Positions 14,267 through 23,952 of a DNA stretch of 38,441 nt are shown piece after piece. The position numbers were made by a program, and so were the translations under genes. Position 1 is the stretch's first letter. The number at the start of each line of letters is the position of its first letter. The stretch comes from Chloroflexota bacterium. GTDB taxonomy: Bacteria > Chloroflexota > Dehalococcoidia > Lucifugimonadales > UBA3495. The stretch lies in contig VXOI01000127.1 of assembly GCA_009840175.1 (NCBI GenBank), positions 1 to 38,441 of the forward strand. Reading direction: 5' to 3'. A model generated the notes under the pieces. That model ran no database searches. It was given only the letters and a program-made list of their open reading frames with translations, and was not told the DNA's origin.

Positions 14267-15310
14267 TTGAATGAAATTCGGCCTATCCAGTGGACGGACG
14301 GCAGACTGCACCTGCTGGACCAGACACGTTTGCCAGCAGAGGAAGTAACAGTCACGGTCACCCGCTACGAAGAAGCGGTGGACGCCATCCGTGAAATGCG
14401 GGTTCGCGGCGCGCCGGCCATTGGGGTGACGGCCGCCTACGCCATGGCGATGGCGGCGCGAGACATCGGAGATGGCGGCCCCGAGAACTTTGCCTCTCTG
14501 CTGGAGCAGGCCGCGACTCGCATCAAGGCGGCGCGCCCTACTGCTGTCAACTTGGGCTGGGCCGTTGACCGGATGCTCCGCGCCGCTGCACCGGGAAGCG
14601 GTGCGCGAGATATAGCCGAGCGGCTGCTGGCTGAAGCGCAGGAAATCCAGCGAGAAGACGAAGCCGTCAACCGTAGAATGGGAGATTTCGGCAAAGACCT
14701 GATGCCCGATGGCGGGTCGGTGCTGACCCATTGCAACACGGGAGCACTGGCAACGTCCGCCTTCGGAACCGCTCTCGGCGTGATTCGCGCCGGATGGGAG
14801 TTTGGCAAGCGGTTCGAGGTTTTCAACACCGAGACCCGCCCATGGCTGCAGGGGGCGCGGCTGACGTCCTGGGAGTTCCAGAAGCTGGGTATTCCGGCGA
14901 CGCTGATGGCCGACTCCGCTGCGGGTATGCTGATGCGACAGGGGAGAATCGGCTGCGTCATTACAGGCGCGGACCGCATTGCCGCCAACGGAGACACCGC
15001 CAACAAGATTGGCACCTACTCCTTGGCGGTACTGGCGAAAGAACACGGTATTCCCTTCTATGTCGCGGCTCCCATCAGCACCATTGACCTCAGCCTGCCT
15101 GACGGGGACGGTATCGAAATCGAAGAGCGCGCTCCGGAGGAAGTCACCCGCTTCGGTGGAGTAAGGACAGCTCCGGAAGGGGTGGCGGCGGTCAATCCCG
15201 CCTTTGACGTAACGCCTCACCGTTATATCAGCGCCATCGTCACCGAGTGCGGCGTGGCCTCTGCCCCCTACGCGGAGAGCCTGCTGCTGGCAGTTCGGGG
15301 CGGCAGGTAG
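14267..15310 (+). CDS. mtnA: Methylthioribose-1-phosphate isomerase
   Basis: A 347-residue enzyme converting 5-methylthioribose 1-phosphate to methylthioribulose 1-phosphate in the cytoplasm, the step after MtnP in methionine salvage. The start NEIRPIQWTDGRLHLLDQTRLP is typical. RVRGAPAIGVTAAYAMA (about 45-61) is the family signature. The catalytic Cys156 is in LTHCNTGALA, and Asp236 is in GADRIAANGDTANKIGTYSLA. The start is TTG with GGGAG 8 nt upstream; no ATG fits. Length is normal for bacterial MtnA. It is the first gene of the SAM-cycle operon, behind the leader and terminator at 14095-14174, with mtnP 21 nt downstream. Confidence 0.95.
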   Translation: MNEIRPIQWTDGRLHLLDQTRLPAEEVTVTVTRYEEAVDAIREMRVRGAPAIGVTAAYAMAMAARDIGDGGPENFASLLEQAATRIKAARPTAVNLGWAVDRMLRAAAPGSGARDIAERLLAEAQEIQREDEAVNRRMGDFGKDLMPDGGSVLTHCNTGALATSAFGTALGVIRAGWEFGKRFEVFNTETRPWLQGARLTSWEFQKLGIPATLMADSAAGMLMRQGRIGCVITGADRIAANGDTANKIGTYSLAVLAKEHGIPFYVAAPISTIDLSLPDGDGIEIEERAPEEVTRFGGVRTAPEGVAAVNPAFDVTPHRYISAIVTECGVASAPYAESLLLAVRGGR

Positions 15311-15331
15311 AGACAGGAATGAGTCTGGCGA

Positions 15332-16201
15332 ATGAGTAAGGCCCAAGCGGAAATAGCGGTTATCGGAGGCAGCGGCCTCTATGATATGGACGCACTGACC
15401 AATGTTGACCGCGTGGACGTGGAAACGCCCTTCGGAAATCCCAGCGACTCCATAGTGGTGGGCGATCTGGCAGGCGTTCGTGTGGCTTTCCTTCCCAGGC
15501 ACGGGCGCGGGCATCGTTTCAATCCCACGCACATACCGGTACGCGCCAACATCTACGCTCTGAAAACCATCGGGGTGGAGCGTGTAATATCCGTGAGTGC
15601 CGTGGGGAGCCTGAAAGAAGAGTTCGCCCCGCTGGACCTGGTGATTCCCAGCCAGCTCATTGACCGGACGCGGCTGCGGGAAAACACATTCTTCGATGAG
15701 CACATGGTCACTCACATCGGCATCGCAGACCCGTTCTGCTACAACGCCAGCCAAGCTATACACCGCGCCGCGCAGCAGATTGACGTCAATGTGCACCCCG
15801 GCGGGACGATGGTGGTGATGGAAGGGCCGGCCTTCTCCACCCGGGCGGAGTCATTCATGTACCGGTCATGGGGCGCGGACATAATCGGCATGACCGCTCT
15901 GCCGGAAGCCAAGCTAGCCCGGGAAGCCGAGATGTGCTACGCGACGATGGCCTGGATAACGGACTACGATGTCTGGAGGGCCAACACGGAAGAAGTGAGC
16001 GTCGAGGCGGTGGTGCAGAACCTGATGAAGAACGTGGCGACATCCAAGGAGTTGTTGCTCCGAACGGTTCCTGCCCTGACCGGGAGGCGGAACTGCAAGT
16101 GCGGCGACGCCCTGAGAGACGCCATAATCACCAGCCCTGAGATGATCCCGGGCGATATGAAAGAAAGACTGGCCCCCATAATAGGGAAGTACATCAGCTA
16201 A
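15332..16201 (+). CDS. mtnP: S-methyl-5'-thioadenosine phosphorylase
   Basis: A 289-residue purine nucleoside phosphorylase-family enzyme that splits methylthioadenosine with phosphate into adenine and methylthioribose 1-phosphate, the substrate of MtnA encoded just upstream. Seen: IAVIGGSGLYDMD (N-terminal phosphate loop), LPRHGRGHRFNPTHIPVRANIYALK, ISVSAVGSLKEEF, VVMEGPAFSTRAESFMYRSWGADIIGMTALPEAKLAREAEMCYA, and WITDYDVW. The GPAFSTRAES and GMT..PEA motifs fit MTA over inosine as substrate. The C-terminal CKCGDALRDAI with two Cys is also common in the family. The Shine-Dalgarno is weak (AGGA 14 nt upstream), consistent with translational coupling to mtnA. Confidence 0.95.
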   Translation: MSKAQAEIAVIGGSGLYDMDALTNVDRVDVETPFGNPSDSIVVGDLAGVRVAFLPRHGRGHRFNPTHIPVRANIYALKTIGVERVISVSAVGSLKEEFAPLDLVIPSQLIDRTRLRENTFFDEHMVTHIGIADPFCYNASQAIHRAAQQIDVNVHPGGTMVVMEGPAFSTRAESFMYRSWGADIIGMTALPEAKLAREAEMCYATMAWITDYDVWRANTEEVSVEAVVQNLMKNVATSKELLLRTVPALTGRRNCKCGDALRDAIITSPEMIPGDMKERLAPIIGKYIS

Positions 16202-16249
16202 GTATCTGCGGGTTGAAGCAGTAACAGACCCGAAGCAGGAGGTTTAACC

Positions 16250-16609
16250 ATGCCCAGGCAAGAACCCGGCGAACCGTATTTCCGGGTGGATTCCGTCGAG
16301 GCCAAGCAGATGCTGGACGCCGACCCGGATAATACGGCAGTCGTTGACGTGCGGCGTCCCGACGAGTGGGTCACCGGCCATGCCACCGGGGCTATCCACA
16401 TAGAGATTGACGACCTGATGGGTCGGCTGGACGAACTTCCGCAGGGCAAGAATCTGCTGTTCATCTGCGCCGCCGGAGTGCGCAGCGGGCTGGCATGCGA
16501 ATTCGCCATGGCCGGGGGCTTCGACCCGGCAACCCTGTTCAACATCGAAGACGGCACTCCGTCTTGGATTGCGGCGGGCAACCCTACGTCATACGGAAAC
16601 GACCCCTAG
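16250..16609 (+). CDS. Single-domain rhodanese-like sulfurtransferase
   Basis: A 119-residue single rhodanese domain. It keeps VVDVRRPDEWVTGHATGAIHI (about 31-51) and the active loop ICAAGVRSG with catalytic Cys73 and the Arg of the CxxGxR pattern. Such proteins move sulfane sulfur from donors such as thiosulfate or persulfides. The ribosome site AGGAGGT is strong. It sits between mtnP and ahcY, so it may deal with sulfur released in SAM and homocysteine metabolism, but this rests on position only. There is no signal peptide. Confidence 0.88.
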   Translation: MPRQEPGEPYFRVDSVEAKQMLDADPDNTAVVDVRRPDEWVTGHATGAIHIEIDDLMGRLDELPQGKNLLFICAAGVRSGLACEFAMAGGFDPATLFNIEDGTPSWIAAGNPTSYGNDP

Positions 16610-16635
16610 AGGAGAACCCCCGAGAAGTCCATTGA

Positions 16636-17979
<1,344 letters not shown>

Positions 17980-17983
17980 TTGT

Positions 17984-18067
17984 CTGAATCAGGATTAGCT
18001 GGATGTGGGGATTTTCAGGATTTTCCCCAGTCCGGTGAATCCGGCGATTCTGAAAATCCTGATTCAG
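17984..18067 (+). repeat. Structured three-stem palindromic element between ahcY and metK
   Basis: A perfect 13-bp outer stem (CTGAATCAGGATT at 17984-17996 with AATCCTGATTCAG at 18055-18067) encloses two smaller hairpins: GGGGA/TCCCC (18007-18011, 18024-18028) and CCGG-TGAAT-CCGG (18032-18044). The GGATTTTCAGGATT words resemble common dispersed bacterial repeats, so a repeat is the safer call. The three-way-junction shape directly before metK leaves a regulatory RNA possible. Confidence 0.6.
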
Positions 18068-18093
18068 ATGAATAAAACCGGAGGACGACCCCC

Positions 18094-19320
18094 ATGCCCA
18101 TACAGTTTATGACTTCCCCCAAGTACCTGCTCACTTCGGAGTCGGTGACTGAGGGACACCCGGACAAGCTGTGCGACCAGATTTCCGACGCTGTGCTTGA
18201 TGCCGCCCTGCGGGGGGACGCGATGAGCCGCGTCGCCTGCGAGACCGTCGCCACCAAGAACATGGTGATGGTCACCGGCGAGATCACCACCAAGTCTGAC
18301 CTTAACTTCGACGAGATTGCCCGCGGCGTGATGCGGCAGATCGGCTATACCGACGTCAGCTACGGAATTGACGGCAATTCCTGTGGCGTTATCGCCCACG
18401 TGAGCCAGCAATCGCCGGACATCAGCAGCGGAGTCACTACGTCCCTTGAAGAGCGGGGGAGTGCGGCGTCCGACGCCCGCCGGGCTACTGGGGCGGGCGA
18501 CCAGGGCATGATGGTAGGCTTCGCCTGCGACGAGACCGACGGCCTGATGCCCATTACCGTTGACCTGTCGCACCGCCTGGTTGAACAGTTGGCCGCTGTC
18601 CGCAAGGACGGCCTTCTTGACTACCTGGGGCCGGACGGCAAGTCGCAGGTGACGGTGGAGTACAGTGAGGGCAAGCCGCGGCGGGTGGACGCCGTGGTGA
18701 TCAGCTCACAGCACCAGGACAGCGACGACCGCGAGTCGTTCACCAAAAAGATTCGCAGCGACATTCTCGAACACGTTATCCGGCCTATCGTTCCGTCAGA
18801 ACTGCTGGACGACAACACCCGTTACTTCGTAAACCCCAGCGGGTGGTTCAACGTGGGCGGGCCGCAGGGCGACACTGGCCTTACCGGGCGCAAGATCCTG
18901 GTGGACACCTACGGGGGCATCGCCCGTCACGGCGGCGGCGCATTCTCAGGCAAGGATCCGACGAAGGTTGACCGCTCCGGCGCCTACGCTGCCCGCTACG
19001 TCGCCAAGAACCTGGTGGCCGCCGGACTGGCCCAGCGGGTGGAAGTCATCGTTTCCTATGCCATCGGCGTTGCGGAGCCTATATCGGTGTCGGTAGAGAC
19101 CTTCGACACGGGCCAGATAGCCAATGACCGCATCGAGTCGCTGGTGGGCGAATACTTCGACCTGCGCCCCGGCGCAATCATTGAAGACCTTAACCTGCGC
19201 CGCCCCATCTACCAGCCCACGGCAGCATACGGCCACTTCGGCCGCCCGACGGCTGACAAGCTGGGCCTGACCTGGGAGCTGACCGACAAGGCCGACGCCC
19301 TGCGGCAGGCCGCGGTGTAA
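18094..19320 (+). CDS. metK: S-adenosylmethionine synthetase (methionine adenosyltransferase)
   Basis: A 408-residue enzyme making SAM from methionine and ATP, then splitting the bound triphosphate. Seen: [21 protein letters not shown] (ATP and Mg site, about 17-37), [12 protein letters not shown] (about 131-142), [31 protein letters not shown] and [23 protein letters not shown] (P-loop and potassium region). Before GAGDQG the sequence [16 protein letters not shown] is longer than the usual short acidic loop, a small lineage insertion. GGAGG stands 9 nt before the ATG. It is the last gene of the operon and ends at an intrinsic terminator 38 nt downstream. Confidence 0.97.
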   Translation: MPIQFMTSPKYLLTSESVTEGHPDKLCDQISDAVLDAALRGDAMSRVACETVATKNMVMVTGEITTKSDLNFDEIARGVMRQIGYTDVSYGIDGNSCGVIAHVSQQSPDISSGVTTSLEERGSAASDARRATGAGDQGMMVGFACDETDGLMPITVDLSHRLVEQLAAVRKDGLLDYLGPDGKSQVTVEYSEGKPRRVDAVVISSQHQDSDDRESFTKKIRSDILEHVIRPIVPSELLDDNTRYFVNPSGWFNVGGPQGDTGLTGRKILVDTYGGIARHGGGAFSGKDPTKVDRSGAYAARYVAKNLVAAGLAQRVEVIVSYAIGVAEPISVSVETFDTGQIANDRIESLVGEYFDLRPGAIIEDLNLRRPIYQPTAAYGHFGRPTADKLGLTWELTDKADALRQAAV

Positions 19321-19358
19321 CTCTTTCCCTCCCAGTGAGGGGATGACTGGAGACAAAG

Positions 19359-19392
19359 AAAAAGCGGCGGGCGCAAAGTCCGCCGCTTTTTG
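19359..19392. terminator. Intrinsic terminator after metK
   Basis: AAAAAGCGGCGG and CCGCCGCTTTTT pair perfectly around a 9-nt loop, followed by TTG. The A-run/T-run symmetry makes it functional in either direction. It separates the SAM-cycle operon from the mutase gene. Confidence 0.88.
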
Positions 19393-19421
19393 TCATAATA
19401 ACGCCCTATACAGGAGGTCCT

Positions 19422-20843
19422 ATGACGCAGCAGGCGGAGATACGGTTCGGCACCGACGGATGGCGCGCGCTTATTGCGGAGGATTATACCTACGCCAACG
19501 TGGCCCGCTGCGCCCAGGGGCTGTGCGATTACATGAAACGCCGGGGCACTGCCGAGCGTGGGCTGATCGTCGGATACGACACCCGCTTTCTGTCGCCTGA
19601 GTTCGCTGCCACCGTCGCCGGAGTTGCCGCCAGCCAGGGGGTGCGGACGATGCTGGCCGACAAGAGCGCGCCGACGCCGGTTCTGAGCTACAACGTGCTG
19701 CACCACGGAGCGGGAGGCGCGGCCATAATCACCGCCAGCCATAACCCGGCGACGTGGAACGGTTTCAAGTTCAAGCCTGAGTACGCCGGGAGCGCCACCC
19801 AGGAAATCACCGATGATCTGGAGAAAGCAATCCGCGAGGTTGACGCGATAGACACGGCAAAAATCAGCGCTGGGCGTAATTCCGGTCTGGTGGAGGATTT
19901 TAAGCCGTCGGGGCCGTACTTCGACCACGTGGCCCGTCTAGTGGACCTGGACGCCATCCGCTCCGCCGGTTTCCGGGTGGTAGTGGATGCCATGTATGGC
20001 GCCGGGGCCGGGTATCTGCCCCGTTTGCTGGAAGGCGGCGCGACCATAGTGGAGGAGCTGCATGGCTATCGTAATCCTGCCTTCCCCGGTATGGCCCAGC
20101 CGGAGCCTATCGCGCCCAACCTGGCCGAGTTGCTGACCCGTGTTCCGGCCTCCGGCGCATCGGTGGGCATTGCGTTGGATGGCGACGCCGACCGGGTGGG
20201 CATCATTGACGAGGGTGGGCGGTTCGTTACTACGCTGGATACCTTTTCCCTGCTGGCCCTGTACTTGCTGGAAGTGAAGGGCTGGCGCGGCTCGCTGATC
20301 AAGGGCGTGACAGCGTCGCAAGCCCTGAACAAGATGGGCAACATTTATGGCGTGTACGTTCACGAGGTACAGGTTGGGTTCAAGCACATGGGGCCGCGCA
20401 TGGACGAACTGAACGCACTGATGGCCGGCGAGGAAAGCGGCGGCTTTGCGTTTCGCGGTCACGTGCCGGAGCGGGACGGCATCCTGAGCGGGCTTTACGT
20501 TCTGGAATATATGGCCAAGACCGGCAAGACGGTTTCTGAGCTTTTGGAAAACCTGTTCCATCTGGTCGGTCCCCATTTCTACCACCGACGCGACATTGAG
20601 TTTGATGCGAATGACCGCGAGCGAATCCGGGAGTTGGTGAATAATCCTGTGCTGGACCGCCTCGGCGACTTTCCCGTGGTGTCTTCGGACAGCATTGACG
20701 GGCGCCGCCTACACTTCGATGACGGCTGGCTTGGAGTGAGGTTCTCGGGCACCGAGCCTTTGCTGCGCATCTACGCCGAGGCCAGCTCGCCGGAGCGGGT
20801 GACCGGACTGCTGGATGCTGCCCAAGAGTATCTGGGCGTTTAG
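19422..20843 (+). CDS. Phosphoglucomutase/phosphomannomutase family protein
   Basis: A 473-residue alpha-D-phosphohexomutase, which interconverts hexose 1- and 6-phosphates for polysaccharide and cell-wall precursors. Domain order is standard: [10 protein letters not shown] (about 7-16), the phosphoserine loop [20 protein letters not shown] (about 103-122), the metal loop [11 protein letters not shown] (about 249-259), the sugar-binding [18 protein letters not shown] (about 342-359) and a C-terminal phosphate-binding [14 protein letters not shown]. The GEESGG/ERDG pattern favours glucose-type substrates, but specificity is not secure. AGGAGGT gives a strong ribosome site. It begins a new transcription unit after the metK terminator, with the deacetylase-like gene 44 nt downstream. 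Confidence 0.9.
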   Translation: MTQQAEIRFGTDGWRALIAEDYTYANVARCAQGLCDYMKRRGTAERGLIVGYDTRFLSPEFAATVAGVAASQGVRTMLADKSAPTPVLSYNVLHHGAGGAAIITASHNPATWNGFKFKPEYAGSATQEITDDLEKAIREVDAIDTAKISAGRNSGLVEDFKPSGPYFDHVARLVDLDAIRSAGFRVVVDAMYGAGAGYLPRLLEGGATIVEELHGYRNPAFPGMAQPEPIAPNLAELLTRVPASGASVGIALDGDADRVGIIDEGGRFVTTLDTFSLLALYLLEVKGWRGSLIKGVTASQALNKMGNIYGVYVHEVQVGFKHMGPRMDELNALMAGEESGGFAFRGHVPERDGILSGLYVLEYMAKTGKTVSELLENLFHLVGPHFYHRRDIEFDANDRERIRELVNNPVLDRLGDFPVVSSDSIDGRRLHFDDGWLGVRFSGTEPLLRIYAEASSPERVTGLLDAAQEYLGV

Positions 20844-20887
20844 GATTTTTTGAGGCAAAGGCGCAAAGGACGCAAAGGAGAGAGGAT

Positions 20888-21772
20888 ATGGCAGAGAAAC
20901 GAATACTGTGCGCCTTCGGGGTGGATCTGGACGCCGTGGGTGGCTGGCTGGGTTCCTATGGAGGGGAGGACTCGCCCGACGACATTTCGAGAGGGTTGTT
21001 TGCTGGCGAAGTAGGGACACCCAGGTTGCTCAGGATGTTTGACCGGCTCGGAATCAGGACCTCGTGGTTTATTCCGGGACACTCGGCGGAAACCTTCCCA
21101 GACGAGTGCCGCATGATTGTTGACGGCGGGCACGAGGTCGGGCTGCACGGCTACTCCCACGAGAATCCCATTTCTATGTCGCCGGAGCAGGAGGAAGCGG
21201 TGCTGACGCGCTGCCTGGAGGTGCTGGGTAACCTGGCTGGCAAAGCTCCTACCGGCTACGTGGCCCCGTGGTGGGAGTTCAGCCACGTCACTAACGAGTT
21301 GCTGCTCAAGCACGGAATCAAGTACGACCACAGCCTGATGCACAAAGACTTCGAGTGCTACTACGTGCGGGTGGGCGACCGGTGGACCAAGATAGATTAC
21401 TCGCAGCCCGCTGATACATGGATGCACGCCCTGGAGCGCGGTGCGGAGACAGACCTTGTCGAGATACCCGCCAACTGGTATCTGGACGACCTGCCTCCAA
21501 TGATGTTCATCAAGAAGTCTCCCAACAGTCACGGCTTCGTCAATCCCAGGGATATCGAGTCCATGTGGCGGGACCAGTTCGACTACGTTTACCGGGAGTA
21601 CGACGAAGCGGTGTTCCCCATCACCATCCACCCCGACGTAAGCGGGCGTCCCCAGGTCATCTTGATGCTGGAACGGCTGACGGAATACATTACCTCTCAC
21701 GATGGGGTACAGTTCGTGACCTTCAACGAGATCGCCGACGACTTTCTGACCAGGCACCCGCGCAAGAAGTAG
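20888..21772 (+). CDS. Polysaccharide deacetylase-family protein (NodB fold, HpPgdA/PuuE-like)
   Basis: A 294-residue cytoplasmic-type NodB-fold protein with no signal peptide. Seen: FGVDLDAV (first metal Asp region, about 10-17), [33 protein letters not shown] (His/His metal motif HGxxH, about 84-98), [20 protein letters not shown] and a late [13 protein letters not shown]. The internal [10 protein letters not shown] and lack of a secretion signal resemble the HpPgdA/allantoinase-like subgroup, whose members act on non-glycan amides, rather than secreted chitin or peptidoglycan deacetylases. The upstream gap holds GGCGCAAAGGACGCAAAGG, a short dispersed repeat-like stretch. The TAG stop codon is the first base triplet of the 29-bp palindrome's left arm. 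Confidence 0.85.
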   Translation: MAEKRILCAFGVDLDAVGGWLGSYGGEDSPDDISRGLFAGEVGTPRLLRMFDRLGIRTSWFIPGHSAETFPDECRMIVDGGHEVGLHGYSHENPISMSPEQEEAVLTRCLEVLGNLAGKAPTGYVAPWWEFSHVTNELLLKHGIKYDHSLMHKDFECYYVRVGDRWTKIDYSQPADTWMHALERGAETDLVEIPANWYLDDLPPMMFIKKSPNSHGFVNPRDIESMWRDQFDYVYREYDEAVFPITIHPDVSGRPQVILMLERLTEYITSHDGVQFVTFNEIADDFLTRHPRKK

Positions 21773-21797
21773 GGGCGGGTTTCAAACCCGCCCCTAC
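21769..21797. repeat. Third copy of the 29-bp palindrome, at a convergent gene junction
   Basis: Identical to 324-352 and 13780-13808. Here it stands alone, without the longer repeat body, overlapping the stop codon of the deacetylase-like gene. It lies 41 nt from the stop of rpsI, which converges from the right. The near-perfect 14-bp hairpin could end or protect both mRNAs. Confidence 0.85.
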
Positions 21798-21838
21798 AAT
21801 CACGGTATAGCCACGGTACAGCGCTTAATCGCAGTCAA

Positions 21839-22249
21839 TTACCGCTTGGTGTACTGTGGGGCGCGACGGGCGCGTTTGAGGCCGTACTTCTTGCTTTCCT
21901 TGATGCGGGCGTCGCGGGTCACGTACCCCGCCCGGCGAAGGGCAGGCTTTAGGGACGGGTCGAAGGCGATGAGGGCACGGGTAATGCCGTGGCGGATGGC
22001 TTCGGCTTGGGCGTTCACTCCGCCGCCGGCGACCTTGGCCACCACGCGAAAGCGGTTGAGGGTGTTGGTGACCTGGAAGGCATCATTGGCGATGCGCTGC
22101 CAGGTGGACCAGCCGAAATACTCATCCATCGGTTTGCTGTTGACAATGAACGGGCCACCGTCGTCGGCGTAGAGCCTGACCCGGGCGATGGCCGTCTTTC
22201 GCTTTCCCGTGCCGTAGTAATACTGCTGAACTGCGTCTGCTTGCACCAA
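21839..22249 (-). CDS. rpsI: 30S ribosomal protein S9
   Basis: A 136-residue S9. The YYYGTGKRKTAIARVRLY start and the C-terminal RRAPQYTKR tail, which reaches the P-site tRNA in the 30S subunit, are conserved, as is GGGVNAQAEAIRHGITRAL. The start is TTG at 22249 with GGAGG 10 nt upstream; a GTG at 22246 is possible. It is the last gene of the long minus-strand ribosomal cluster, following rplM in the usual L13-S9 pair, with a 50-nt gap. Confidence 0.96.
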   Translation of the reverse strand: MVQADAVQQYYYGTGKRKTAIARVRLYADDGGPFIVNSKPMDEYFGWSTWQRIANDAFQVTNTLNRFRVVAKVAGGGVNAQAEAIRHGITRALIAFDPSLKPALRRAGYVTRDARIKESKKYGLKRARRAPQYTKR

Positions 22250-22299
22250 GTTGGTATCGCCTCCGTCCGTGTCTGCCTGTTTTCTCTATGCAGGTTGAA

Positions 22300-22731
22300 T
22301 TAGTTGACCTGGCCGACCTGGGAGTCGTGAGGGTGCTGAGGCCCGGCGTACACCTTGAGGCGGCGGAGCATCTGCCGTCCCATGTGATTGCGTGGCAACA
22401 TACCCTTGACCGCCAGCTCGATGACGCGCTCGGGCTTGGACTCCAGCATCTCCCGCAGCCGCGTGGACTTCAGGTTGCCCACATAGCCGGAGTGGCGGTA
22501 GTAGTATTTCTGGGTAGTCTTACGCCCGGTGGTGCGGACGCGGGAAGCGTTTACAACCACAACGAAATCGCCAGTCATAGTGTGCGGGGTATAGGACGGC
22601 TTGTCCTTCCCCTGCAGGGATACGGCGATGTCTCGCGCCAGGCGACCCAAGGTCTGCCCGGTGGCGTCAACCACCTTCCAATTTTCGGCCACCTCGCCGG
22701 GTTTGGGGAAGTATGTGCTGGTTCTCTTCAT
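22300..22731 (-). CDS. rplM: 50S ribosomal protein L13
   Basis: A 143-residue L13 with the typical start KRTSTYFPKPGEVAENWKVV, the core VDATGQTLGRLA, and the conserved GDFVVVVNA and YYRHSGYVG..LKS segments, plus AVKGMLPRNHMGRQMLRRLKVY. It binds 23S rRNA early in 50S assembly. It follows truA after 5 nt and precedes rpsI. Confidence 0.97.
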   Translation of the reverse strand: MKRTSTYFPKPGEVAENWKVVDATGQTLGRLARDIAVSLQGKDKPSYTPHTMTGDFVVVVNASRVRTTGRKTTQKYYYRHSGYVGNLKSTRLREMLESKPERVIELAVKGMLPRNHMGRQMLRRLKVYAGPQHPHDSQVGQVN

Positions 22732-22736
22732 CAGTT

Positions 22737-23555
22737 TTATCCGGTTTCAGCCGGAGGGGAGTTGAAAGTCCCATCCGGGTATTTGACTTCCATAAGACAG
22801 AGGCCCCGCGCCGGAATCACTGGAAGGTCTGGGACATTCTGATCCCCTTCCAATGTGTTTCGCATCAGCTCGACCGGCTGTCTGTTTTTGCCTATTTCAA
22901 GCAGTATTCCGTTGGCCTTCCTTATTTGCTGCTTTAGAAACCCATTAGCTTCGCATTCGATGACCACGGTGTCCGCTTCCTGGCGTACTTCCCACCGGTT
23001 TACAGTCCTGACCGCGCTGCGGTCTTTGGGATGGCTGGGAGCTATGACCCGGAAGTCATGCGTCCCGACCAGCGCCAGCGCTGCCTCCGCCATTAGCCCG
23101 GTGTCCAGCGGCTCCCTGACCCACAAGTGGGTGTCCCGGAGCAGGGCTGACGGCTCCCTGCGGGCCAGCATCCGGTACTGGTACACCCGGCTGAGAGCGG
23201 ATCGGCGGGAATGGAACCCATATGGCACCGTCTTCGCCCGCAACACCCTGACGTCGTCGTTCAGGAAGTAGTTGAGCGCCGGCGGGAACCTGTCCGCGGG
23301 ATGCCGGGAGCAGGTAACGAAGTCCACCACCTGCCCCTGAGCGTGCGCTCCCGAATCAGTGCGGCTTGCCCCGCGGATGCGGATGCTTTCGCAGGTGAAG
23401 CGCTTCAACGCCTCTTCTAGCGCCCCTTGAATCGTCGGTTGGTTAAGCTGCAGTTGGAAACCGTTGTAATTAATGCCTTGATATTCTACCCACAGGGCCA
23501 CCCTGTGGGTGTTGGAACCTGGGTGGACCGTCTCCGCCGGTGTCAGACGGCGCAA
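22737..23555 (-). CDS. truA: tRNA pseudouridine(38-40) synthase TruA
   Basis: A 272-residue enzyme that isomerises uridines 38-40 in the tRNA anticodon arm. The RNA-binding N-terminus is VEYQGINYNGFQLQ, the catalytic Asp is in RGASRTDSGAHAQGQVVDF (about 61-79), and FHSRRSALSRVYQYRM, GTHDFRVIA and GFLKQQIRKANGILLEIG follow in order. The start is a TTG at 23555 with AGGAG about 10 nt upstream; no ATG is available before the core. A strong hairpin (CCCACAGGG/CCCTGTGGG, 23490-23510) lies in the coding 5' end and could lower translation. It is placed between rplQ and rplM as in many bacteria, without the ECF transporter genes seen there in Firmicutes. Confidence 0.95.
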   Translation of the reverse strand: MRRLTPAETVHPGSNTHRVALWVEYQGINYNGFQLQLNQPTIQGALEEALKRFTCESIRIRGASRTDSGAHAQGQVVDFVTCSRHPADRFPPALNYFLNDDVRVLRAKTVPYGFHSRRSALSRVYQYRMLARREPSALLRDTHLWVREPLDTGLMAEAALALVGTHDFRVIAPSHPKDRSAVRTVNRWEVRQEADTVVIECEANGFLKQQIRKANGILLEIGKNRQPVELMRNTLEGDQNVPDLPVIPARGLCLMEVKYPDGTFNSPPAETG

Positions 23556-23584
23556 ACTCGCTCGCTCCTATCTGAACTGCTCCG

Positions 23585-23938
23585 TCAGACCAGCTCGATT
23601 ACCGCCATCTGGGCGGCGTCCCCCTGTCGAGGGCCCAGCTTGGTGATGCGGGTGTAGCCGCCGGGGCGGGTGGCGTAGCGGACGGCGATGTCATTGAAGA
23701 CCTTTTCCACTACGCGCTTGTTGGGAACCTGGGCCAGTGCCAGGCGCCTATGATGAAGATTTCCCTTCTTGCCGTGGGTAATCAACTTTTCGGCGACAAT
23801 CCTGGTCTCCTTGGCCTTGGCCAAGGTAGTGGTGATTCGCTCGTGCTTTATCAGCTCGCAGACCAATCCGCGCATAAGCGCCTTGCGCTGGTCCTTGTAG
23901 CGGCTCAAACGGCGTCCTGAGACGCGGTGGGAAGCCAT
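23585..23938 (-). CDS. rplQ: 50S ribosomal protein L17
   Basis: A 117-residue L17. The start MASHRVSGRRLSRYKDQRKA, the LVCELIKHERITTTLAKAKE helix and the end RPGGYTRITKLGPRQGDAAQMAVIELV are all typical. It follows rpoA by 14 nt, the standard end of the alpha operon, and lies near the exit-tunnel side of the 50S subunit. Confidence 0.97.
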   Translation of the reverse strand: MASHRVSGRRLSRYKDQRKALMRGLVCELIKHERITTTLAKAKETRIVAEKLITHGKKGNLHHRRLALAQVPNKRVVEKVFNDIAVRYATRPGGYTRITKLGPRQGDAAQMAVIELV

Positions 23939-23952
23939 GGTTTGTGTTCCCC

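Noticed and set aside
14018-15796. A 592-codon open frame on the minus strand across the leader, mtnA and mtnP.
   Set aside because: It is antisense to two clear enzymes with motifs, has no domain that I recognise, and is explained by GC-rich codon bias removing stops.
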